A stretch of DNA of 11,790 bases from Geminicoccaceae bacterium. GTDB taxonomy: Bacteria; Pseudomonadota; Alphaproteobacteria; Geminicoccales; Geminicoccaceae. The translations under genes and the position numbers were made by a program. Within the stretch, counting starts at the first letter, position 1. Each line of letters begins with the position of its first letter. The notes below the pieces were generated by a model, which searched no databases, had not been told where the DNA came from, and saw only the letters and a program-made list of their open reading frames with translations. The stretch is taken from NCBI GenBank assembly GCA_020446285.1, contig JAGREZ010000513.1, positions 1 to 11,790 on the forward strand, given 5' to 3'. Below are positions 6,726-11,790 of the stretch, in pieces.

Positions 6726-8305
6726 AAAACAACAACCAAAACAAACCGCAACGGGCGGTTATCTATTGCCGCGTATCGAGCGCGAAACAGGCGCGCGAGG
6801 GGCACGGTCTGGAAAGCCAGGAATCGCGTTGCCGCGAATATGCGGCGGCGCAGGGCTATCAGGTCGAGGCCGTCTTTCCCGACGATGTGTCGGGCGGCGG
6901 GGATTTCATGAAACGTCCCGGCATGGTCGCTCTCTTGAGTTACCTCGACGCACAAAAATCCGGGCAGGAGGTGGATGAAGGTTACGTCGTCATCTTCGAC
7001 GATCTCAAGCGTTTCGCCCGCGACACCGAGTTCCACCTCAAACTACGGAAAGCCTTTCAGGCGAGAGACGCCCGCGTCGAATGCCTGAACTTCAAGTTCG
7101 AGGACACGCCCGAGGGCAAGTTCATCGAAACCATCCTCGCCGCGCAAGGTGCGCTGGAGCGCGAACAGAACGGACGGCAGGTTTCGCAGAAAATGCGCGC
7201 GCGCATGAAAAACGGCTACTGGGTCTTTCAGGCACCTATCGGCTATCGCTACGAAAAAAGCCCCGCGCATGGAAAGCTTCTGGTACGCAATGAGCCAGTC
7301 GCATCCATCGTCGCGGAAGCCCTGGAAGGTTACGCCTGCGGCAGGCTCGACAGCCAGGCCGAGGTGAAACGTTTTCTCGAAAGTCAGCCCGCCTTCCCGA
7401 AAAATGCCTTCGGCACCGTCCGCCAGCAGGAAGTGACGCGCCTGCTCGTCCGCCCGATCTATGCGGGCTTTCTCTGTCACGAGGACTGGGGCATCGACTG
7501 GGTGCAAGGCCATCACGAACCGCTGATATCGCTCTCGACCTTCGAAAAAATTCAGGAGCGTCGAAAGCGCGGTGCCAACGCTCCGGCACGCAAGAACATC
7601 AGCGAGGACTTTCCGCTACGAGGCTTCGTCCTCTGTGGCGATTGCAACACGCCCCTGACCGCCGGTTGGTCGACGAGCAAAACGAGCAAGAAGCATCCCT
7701 ATTATTTTTGCCGGGTGTCGAACTGCGCGAGCTACGGCAAGTCGATCCGGCGGGACGATATCGAAGGCGAATTCGCAACGATGCTCAAAAGCCTGCGGCC
7801 CACAAAACGGCTTTTTGAACTGGCGCATGCCATGTTCCGGCAAGCTTGGGCGCAACGTCGTCAGCAGGCGGCCAATCTTCTGACGGACCTTCGCAAGGAA
7901 CAAGCGAAGATCGAAAAACAGATCGAAAATCTCCTCGACCGCATCGCCGACGCCGAGGATACCGCCATCCTCAAGGCTTACGAGACGCGCATTTCCAGAT
8001 TGCAGAAAGACAAGCATGCCCTGACCGAGGAACGGCAGAAAATGGCCGGACCCGCCCATACCTTCGAGGACATGTTTGAACTCGCCATCGGATTTCTGCG
8101 AAACCCCTGGAAACTCTGGGATTCAGGGCAACTCAAACTGCAACGGACGGTGCTCAGACTGGCCTTTTCTGAGCGCATCACCTATAGCCGCGAAACCGGA
8201 CTTAGAACCCCAAAAACCACCTTACCTTTCAAGGTGTTAGGGGATTTTATGGAGCAAAATGCGATGATGGTGGAGCCGAAGGGAGTCGAACCCTCGACCT
8301 CCTGA
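6722..8305 (+). CDS. Large serine recombinase (site-specific integrase)
   Basis: 527 aa. The N-terminal resolvase domain (about 10-155) carries YCRVSSAKQ with the likely nucleophile S19, plus LESQESRCREYA and DDLKRFARD typical of the family. The recombinase domain follows (about 175-275), then a zinc ribbon (C305-x2-C308 and C330-x4-C335), a coiled coil (about 375-440) and a C-terminal domain. The enzyme cuts and rejoins DNA through a 5'-phosphoserine link. The start is TTG6722 with AAGGAGG about 4-10 nt upstream, coupled to the preceding gene. The last 11 codons (VEPKGVEPSTS) and the TGA lie antisense within the tRNA-Ala gene, which marks the integration site. No internal stop is seen, so the gene looks functional. 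Confidence 0.93.
   Translation: MKNNNQNKPQRAVIYCRVSSAKQAREGHGLESQESRCREYAAAQGYQVEAVFPDDVSGGGDFMKRPGMVALLSYLDAQKSGQEVDEGYVVIFDDLKRFARDTEFHLKLRKAFQARDARVECLNFKFEDTPEGKFIETILAAQGALEREQNGRQVSQKMRARMKNGYWVFQAPIGYRYEKSPAHGKLLVRNEPVASIVAEALEGYACGRLDSQAEVKRFLESQPAFPKNAFGTVRQQEVTRLLVRPIYAGFLCHEDWGIDWVQGHHEPLISLSTFEKIQERRKRGANAPARKNISEDFPLRGFVLCGDCNTPLTAGWSTSKTSKKHPYYFCRVSNCASYGKSIRRDDIEGEFATMLKSLRPTKRLFELAHAMFRQAWAQRRQQAANLLTDLRKEQAKIEKQIENLLDRIADAEDTAILKAYETRISRLQKDKHALTEERQKMAGPAHTFEDMFELAIGFLRNPWKLWDSGQLKLQRTVLRLAFSERITYSRETGLRTPKTTLPFKVLGDFMEQNAMMVEPKGVEPSTS
8211..8236 (-). terminator. Possible intrinsic terminator of the tRNA-Ala transcript
   Basis: Read on the minus strand, CACCTT (8236-8231) and AAGGTG (8223-8218) form a 6-bp hairpin with a 7-nt loop, followed by G and a run of five T (8216-8212). 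It lies about 30-55 nt downstream of the tRNA 3' end, inside the recombinase coding region, so it belongs to the element. The stem is short, so strength is uncertain. Confidence 0.4.
8268..8305. other. Right attachment site region of the element
   Basis: The recombinase reading frame enters the tRNA-Ala gene here and ends inside the anticodon stem (TGA 8303-8305). The tRNA remains complete, so the crossover must leave an intact 3' half. The exact core cannot be placed without the opposite end or an empty site. Serine recombinases often leave only a few bases of identity, so the true core may be very short. Confidence 0.55.
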
Positions 8306-8343
8306 ATGCCATTCAGGCGCTCTCCCAACTGAGCTACGGCCCC
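8268..8343 (-). tRNA. tRNA-Ala (anticodon GGC)
   Basis: 76 nt including an encoded CCA (complement of 8268-8270). The 7-bp acceptor stem GGGGCCG / CGGCTCC contains the G3-U70 pair that identifies alanine tRNAs. The D-stem is GCTC/GAGC, the anticodon stem CCTGA/TCAGG encloses loop ATGGCAT giving anticodon GGC, and the T-arm GAGGG/CCCTT holds TTCGACT. All arms pair and the gene looks functional. It lies 56 nt downstream of the FYDLN gene on the same strand. Its 3' half doubles as the element's integration target. Confidence 0.97.
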
Positions 8344-8355
8344 GTCCGGCCCGGT

Positions 8356-8383
8356 GGATAAGCAAAGGCGGCGCCGGGCGCAA
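8356..8383 (-). promoter_or_regulatory. Possible promoter of tRNA-Ala
   Basis: On the minus strand, CTTGCGC (TTGCGC from 8383 to 8378) and TTATCC (8361-8356) are 16 bp apart, with the -10-like element 12 nt before the tRNA 5' end. The match to consensus is modest; transcription from the upstream gene is an alternative. Confidence 0.3.
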
Positions 8384-8399
8384 GTGCTAAATTCGTCGT

Positions 8400-8831
8400 T
8401 CAGGACTGCTCCTCGTCGCCGAGGTCGCCGTCGATGACCTCGGACACGTCGTCATCGTCGCCGAGTTCCGAGGCATCCTCGATGAGAGACGGATCTTCCT
8501 CGTCTTCATCCTCGTCGTCGGCAAGGGATTTCTTGTTGTCGTCGTCATCCTCATCCTTGTCGGGATCGGCGTCGGTTGCGACGATCTCGTCGTCGTCATC
8601 CTCATCCTCCTCGTCATCCTCGACTTCGGCTTCCTCGGCCTCCTTGACCGCCTCCTCCTCTTCGGCGACCACGGCCCGGGCGGTTCCGCGCGAACGACGG
8701 GTACGACCGGCGGTTTCGAGATCGAAGGGTGCGCTGCAGGAGGGACAGACGATGGTGGCCTTGGCGAAATCGTAAAACCGCGCGCCGCAATTCGCGCAGA
8801 TGCGCTTGGTACCCCACTCTGGCTTCGGCAA
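8400..8831 (-). CDS. FYDLN_acid (TIGR02300-type) zinc-ribbon protein with acidic tail
   Basis: 143 aa from TTG8831 (MPKPEWGTKR), chosen because family members begin at about this point (KPELGTKR-like) and a GGAG site lies just upstream; longer frames upstream read through hairpin repeats and lack a family match. The N-terminus is a zinc ribbon, C12-x2-C15 and C29-x2-C32, enclosing the name motif, here FYDFAK instead of FYDLNK. From about residue 50 the protein is extremely rich in Asp and Glu and likely disordered. The function of this alphaproteobacterial family is unknown to me; the acidic tail could mimic nucleic acid or bind basic proteins. It is transcribed towards tRNA-Ala and divergently from aroA. 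The GAC/GAG/GAT repeats create a long Ser-rich false frame on the opposite strand. Confidence 0.85.
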   Translation of the reverse strand: MPKPEWGTKRICANCGARFYDFAKATIVCPSCSAPFDLETAGRTRRSRGTARAVVAEEEEAVKEAEEAEVEDDEEDEDDDDEIVATDADPDKDEDDDDNKKSLADDEDEDEEDPSLIEDASELGDDDDVSEVIDGDLGDEEQS

Positions 8832-8860
8832 ATTCGTCTCCGGGTGATCGTTCGTGCGTA

Positions 8861-8913
8861 GCCCTGCGCGGGCGCAGGCGCATGTGACGGGTGGCCCTGC
8901 GCGGACGCAGGCG
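8861..8913. repeat. Two near-identical GC-rich hairpin repeats
   Basis: GCCCTGCGCGGGCGCAGGCG (8861-8880) recurs at 8894-8913 with one mismatch (A at 8905 for G), 33 bp apart. Each copy is itself a hairpin, CCTGCG and CGCAGG around a 4-nt loop. They fall in the leader of the FYDLN gene and in the shared 8832-9036 divergent region. The remainder of that region holds a short GGCAATTGCC palindrome (8924-8933) and no clear promoter. Confidence 0.7.
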
Positions 8914-9036
8914 AAGGTGGATCGGCAATTGCCATGATCGGCCGGACCTGTCAAAAGCAAATTCCGGTTCGAAAGGCTGTTCCGGCAATGCCTTCCGACA
9001 TGTCACGTTCCAATAATCCAGGGTTGAAAAATACAG

Positions 9037-10362
9037 ATGCAACTGCGTGCCGCCCCGCATGGCGCGCTCGGGGGCAGGATCCGCGTTCCCGGCGACAAGT
9101 CCATATCCCACCGCAGCCTGATGCTCGCGGGCCTCGCGGTCGGGGAAAGCCGGGTGTCCGGACTGCTCGAGGGCGAGGATGTCATCGCCACGGCGAGGGC
9201 CATGCGTGCGCTCGGCTGTGCCGTCGAGCGCGAGGGCGACGGCGAGTGGACGGTGCATGGCCGCGGAACGGCCGGCATGGCCGAGCCGGCGGATGTCCTC
9301 GACATGGGCAATGCCGGCACCGGCGCGCGCCTGCTCATGGGCATTCTTGCAGGTCACGCCTTCACCACCACGATCACCGGCGACGCATCGCTGCGCTCGC
9401 GCCCCATGGGCCGCATCCGCGAGCCGCTCGAACGCATGGGCGCCATGTTCATGGCCCGCCGGGGCGATCGCCTGCCGCTTGCCCTTCGCGGCAGCGACAC
9501 GCTTCTGCCGATCGACTATGAAAGCCCGGTCGCCTCGGCGCAGGTCAAGTCGGCGGTGATGCTCGCGGGTCTGCATGCGGCCGGACGGACAACAGTGACC
9601 GAGCCCCTGCCCTCGCGCGATCATACCGAGCGGATGCTGACGGCGATGGGCGCCTCCATCGAAAGCGAACCGCTGGCCGATGGCCGGTTGCGGGTGAGCG
9701 TGACCGGTCAGCAGGAACTGCACCCGCAGCGTTTCGTCGTGCCGGGCGACCCCTCGTCGGCCGCCTTTCCGCTGGCCGCCGCCGTCCTTCGCGCGAAGAC
9801 GCCGGTGACCATCGAGGGGATCAGCGTCAATCCACTGCGCATCGGCCTCGTCACGACGCTGCGCGAGATGGGCGCGTCCATCACCTTTGCCAACGAGCGC
9901 ACGGTTGCCGGCGAGCCGGTCGCCGATCTGGTCGTCGAGGCCGCGGAACTCCGCGGGATCGAGGTTCCCGCCGCGCGCGTGCCGTCGATGGTCGATGAAT
10001 ATCCGGTGCTGTCCGTGGTCGCCGCCTTCGCCGGGGGCGAGACGATCATGCGCGGGCTGGCGGAACTTCGGGTGAAGGAAACGGACCGGCTCGCGGTCAT
10101 GGCCGATGGCCTCGCGCGTTGTGGCGTCGATGTGCGGATCGAGGGCGACGACCTGATCGTGCGGGGCGGTGCGGCGACCCGCAAGGCGACCATCGACGCG
10201 AAACTGGATCACCGCATCGCCATGAGCTTCCTCGTGCTTGGCGGGCTCGGTCGGGAGCCGGTGACCGTCAGCGGTGCGGAGGCCATCGACACGAGCTTTC
10301 CGGGCTTCGGGACGCTGATGAACGGCCTTGGCGCAGACATAACGAAGGCAGTTTCATCATGA
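9037..10362 (+). CDS. aroA: 3-phosphoshikimate 1-carboxyvinyltransferase (EPSP synthase)
   Basis: 441 aa, full length. The enzyme transfers the enolpyruvyl group of PEP to shikimate-3-phosphate, the sixth step of the shikimate pathway to chorismate, in the cytoplasm. Landmarks are PGDKSISHR (18-26), GNAGTG (91-96), ASLRSRPMGR, SAQVKSA, RDHTE, a DEYP block and LRVKETDR, plus LDHRIAMSF near the end. RDHTE, SAQVK and the overall pattern resemble the CP4-like class II enzymes, but the GNAxTG position is Gly94 where CP4 has Ala, and NPLR replaces NPTR. The start at ATG9037 has no strong ribosome site; no better in-frame start lies upstream. It overlaps cmk at ATGA (10359-10362), so the two are likely one operon with rpsA. 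Confidence 0.97.
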   Translation: MQLRAAPHGALGGRIRVPGDKSISHRSLMLAGLAVGESRVSGLLEGEDVIATARAMRALGCAVEREGDGEWTVHGRGTAGMAEPADVLDMGNAGTGARLLMGILAGHAFTTTITGDASLRSRPMGRIREPLERMGAMFMARRGDRLPLALRGSDTLLPIDYESPVASAQVKSAVMLAGLHAAGRTTVTEPLPSRDHTERMLTAMGASIESEPLADGRLRVSVTGQQELHPQRFVVPGDPSSAAFPLAAAVLRAKTPVTIEGISVNPLRIGLVTTLREMGASITFANERTVAGEPVADLVVEAAELRGIEVPAARVPSMVDEYPVLSVVAAFAGGETIMRGLAELRVKETDRLAVMADGLARCGVDVRIEGDDLIVRGGAATRKATIDAKLDHRIAMSFLVLGGLGREPVTVSGAEAIDTSFPGFGTLMNGLGADITKAVSS

Positions 10363-11039
10363 GCGGCACCATGGAACAGGAAACCCCGTTCGACGGCGGC
10401 GGGCCGGTGATCGTCGCGATCGACGGACCCGCCGGCTCCGGCAAGAGCACGCTCGCCCGGCGCCTTGCCGCGCATTTCGGCCTCGGCCTGCTCGATACCG
10501 GCCTTCTCTACCGGGCCGTGGCGAAGAAGCTGCTCGACGCCGGCATCGACCCGGCCGACGAAGACGCGGCCACGGCTGCGGCCGAACGTCTCGCCCCGGC
10601 CGATCTCGATCCCGCCTGCCTGCGCGGCGAGGCGACCGGCAACGGTGCCTCGGTGGTCGCCGCGATGCCGGCGGTGCGCACGGCACTTCTGCCCGTGCAG
10701 CGGCGACTTGGCGCCGAGGGGCGGGGAAGCGTCGTCGTCGGCAGGGACATCGGCACGGCGATCTTTCCGGACACGCCCTGCAAGTTCTTCATCACCGCCA
10801 GCATCGAGGCGCGGGCGCGGCGTCGCCACAAGGAGTTGCTAAATCGCGGCGAGACGCCTATATACGCGCGCGTTCTCGATGAACTGAAAGCGCGTGACCG
10901 ACGGGATGAGGCAAGGTCGGTCGCGCCGATGCGCGTTGCTGAAGACGCCGTCGTCGTCGATACGTCGGAACTCGACATCGACCAGGCCTTCGGGACCATC
11001 AGGAGCCTCATGGACGAACGGCTTCGAATGTCTGCATGA
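10359..11039 (+). CDS. cmk: Cytidylate kinase
   Basis: 226 aa. It phosphorylates CMP and dCMP with ATP, feeding CTP and dCTP pools. The P-loop is GPAGSGKST (23-31), followed by LDTGLLYRAVA for the nucleotide site, GRDIGTAIFP, the lid-type Arg-rich IEARARRRHKE and the RDRRDEARSVAP..VAEDAVVVDTS block usual near the C-terminus. The ATG overlaps the aroA stop (ATGA), indicating coupling; ATG10371 is a possible later start but would leave the overlap unused. Length is normal. The order aroA-cmk-rpsA is a conserved proteobacterial cluster. Confidence 0.96.
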   Translation: MSGTMEQETPFDGGGPVIVAIDGPAGSGKSTLARRLAAHFGLGLLDTGLLYRAVAKKLLDAGIDPADEDAATAAAERLAPADLDPACLRGEATGNGASVVAAMPAVRTALLPVQRRLGAEGRGSVVVGRDIGTAIFPDTPCKFFITASIEARARRRHKELLNRGETPIYARVLDELKARDRRDEARSVAPMRVAEDAVVVDTSELDIDQAFGTIRSLMDERLRMSA

Positions 11040-11069
11040 CATCCGGATTGATGTCGGCATGACATCCGG
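11028..11069. repeat. Tandem 19-bp repeat at the cmk stop
   Basis: ATGTCTGCATGACATCCGG (11028-11046) recurs as ATGTCGGCATGACATCCGG (11051-11069), one mismatch, 23 bp apart. Each contains ATGTC and GACAT as inverted arms. The first copy spans the cmk stop codon. It sits in the 98-nt gap before rpsA and could be a protein site or an mRNA structure; no T-run follows, so it is not a standard terminator. Confidence 0.6.
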
Positions 11070-11137
11070 GCCTTTTGGCGCAACCCCAACCCTGCCCCGA
11101 TCCATCGTGACGCGGCAGGCGATGATCTGGAGCACGA

Positions 11138-11790
11138 ATGACTGTAGGAACGGCCGCAACCGAGGCCCAGGGCCCGTCGCTCGATGATTTCGCGGCGATG
11201 CTCGACGAGAGCTTCGGCGGTGCCGGTGGCAAGATCGAAGGTACCGTCGTCAAGGGGACCATCATTGCCATCGATGGCGAGGAGGCGATCGTCGATGTCG
11301 GACTGAAGTCCGAGGGACGGGTCGCGCTCAAGGAATTCGCCAGTCCGGGCCAGGCGCCCGAGGTCAAGGTCGGCGATACCGTCGAGGTCTATGTCGAACG
11401 GTTCGAGAACAAGACCGGCGAGGCGGTGCTCAGCCGCGACAAGGCCCGCCGCGAGGAGAGCTGGAACCGGCTCGAGAACGCCTTCAACCAGCAGGACAAG
11501 GTCGACGGCTCGATCTTCGGCCGCGTCAAGGGCGGCTTCGCCGTCGATCTCGGCGGTGCCGTGGCATTCCTTCCGGGTTCGCAGGTCGACATTCGCCCGG
11601 TGCGTGACGTCACGCCGCTGGTCAACAAGCAGGAGCCGTTCCTCATCCTCAAGATGGACCGGCGCCGCGGCAACATCGTCGTGTCGCGTCGTGCCGTCCT
11701 CGAGGAGAGCCGCAAGGAGCAGCGCGAGGAACTCCTCTCGACGCTCAGCGAGGGCCAGATCATCGACGGTGTGGTCAAGAACATCACCGA
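11138..11790 (+). CDS. rpsA: 30S ribosomal protein S1, N-terminal part (cut by window end)
   Basis: 217 complete codons from ATG11138, with TGGAG 5 nt upstream; the frame is open at the window edge. The start reads MTVGTAATEAQGPSLDDFAAML. The first S1 (OB-fold) repeat covers about residues 30-97 (GTVVKGTIIAIDGEEAIVDV...LKSEGRV), the second about 114-180 (DGSIFGRVKGGFAVDLGGAVAFLPGSQVD) and a third begins near 200 (EGQIIDGVVKNIT). S1 binds mRNA and brings it to the 30S subunit. The order cmk-rpsA is widely conserved and agrees with the assignment. Confidence 0.95.
   Translation, partial: MTVGTAATEAQGPSLDDFAAMLDESFGGAGGKIEGTVVKGTIIAIDGEEAIVDVGLKSEGRVALKEFASPGQAPEVKVGDTVEVYVERFENKTGEAVLSRDKARREESWNRLENAFNQQDKVDGSIFGRVKGGFAVDLGGAVAFLPGSQVDIRPVRDVTPLVNKQEPFLILKMDRRRGNIVVSRRAVLEESRKEQREELLSTLSEGQIIDGVVKNIT

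Larger units (their letters stand above)
1..8305. mobile_element. Right end of an integrated mobile element (ICE or genomic island) inserted at tRNA-Ala
   Basis: A large serine recombinase gene runs into the 3' end of an intact tRNA-Ala gene, and everything to its left is accessory in character: a VirD4-like coupling ATPase, a SprT-like protease, and several unrecognised membrane and charged proteins. Everything to the right of the tRNA is conserved core (FYDLN protein, aroA, cmk, rpsA). This is the usual layout of an element integrated in the 3' end of a tRNA. I see no second copy of the tRNA 3' end in the window, so the left boundary is outside it. The right boundary is placed only approximately, somewhere in 8268-8305. 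The coupling-protein homologue suggests conjugative transfer, but no relaxase or channel genes are visible here, so ICE versus mobilisable island is undecided. Confidence 0.75.

Noticed and set aside
8434..8680. CRISPR-like or microsatellite array
   Set aside because: The repeated GTC/CTC triplets are coding for an acidic tail, with no repeat-spacer structure.
8434..8775. Plus-strand Ser-rich frame
   Set aside because: Complement of the Asp/Glu-rich tail of the FYDLN protein; TCG/TCC/TCA runs are a by-product.
8832..8960. Upstream extension of the FYDLN protein
   Set aside because: Translates hairpin repeats into Arg/Ala/Cys-rich sequence with no family match; family proteins begin near TTG8831.
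8614..10212. Long minus-strand open frame (532 aa) antisense to aroA
   Set aside because: Low-complexity His/Arg/Asp-rich translation without family features, fully overlapping a clear aroA and the FYDLN gene; a GC-rich shadow frame.
10119..10358. Upstream extension of cytidylate kinase
   Set aside because: Lies out of frame within the end of aroA; the family match begins after ATG10359.

Overview
The window is a high-GC alphaproteobacterial chromosome segment. Its right part is a conserved core block and its left part is the end of an integrated mobile element. The host assignment rests on three things: a FYDLN_acid/TIGR02300-type protein (an alphaproteobacterial family), a CP4/class II-like EPSP synthase, and the order FYDLN protein - tRNA-Ala - aroA - cmk - rpsA. 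The genus cannot be told from this sequence.

Positions 1 to about 8300 look like the right end of an integrative element, probably an ICE or mobilisable island. The other end lies outside the window. At the far left a divergent gene appears to start on the minus strand (about 33 down to 1). It is separated from a long plus-strand operon by a short control region with a perfect 17-bp palindrome. The operon (161-6238) encodes a SprT-like zinc metallopeptidase, a 409-aa multi-span membrane protein, a Cys-rich exported or anchored protein, two small membrane proteins, a VirD4/TraG-like coupling ATPase without membrane segments, an 88-aa membrane-anchored protein and two charged soluble proteins. 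Several genes overlap at TAATG or ATGA junctions, which suggests coupled translation. The 106-aa, two-TM protein just before the ATPase looks like the detached N-terminal anchor of the coupling protein, so the T4CP may be made as two polypeptides. No relaxase or VirB-type channel gene is visible here.

The 6239-6371 gap carries a promoter whose -35/-10 interval is almost filled by a 10-bp-arm inverted repeat. It drives a 117-aa protein and, through a TTGA stop/start overlap, a 527-aa large serine recombinase. The last 11 codons and the stop of the recombinase lie antisense inside the 3' half of a tRNA-Ala(GGC) gene, which marks the attachment site. A hairpin plus T-run in the recombinase 3' end could terminate the tRNA transcript.

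From 8344 rightwards is chromosomal core: tRNA-Ala and the FYDLN protein on the minus strand, then aroA, cmk (ATGA overlap) and the first 217 codons of rpsA on the plus strand. Short repeats decorate the aroA/FYDLN divergent region and the cmk-rpsA gap.
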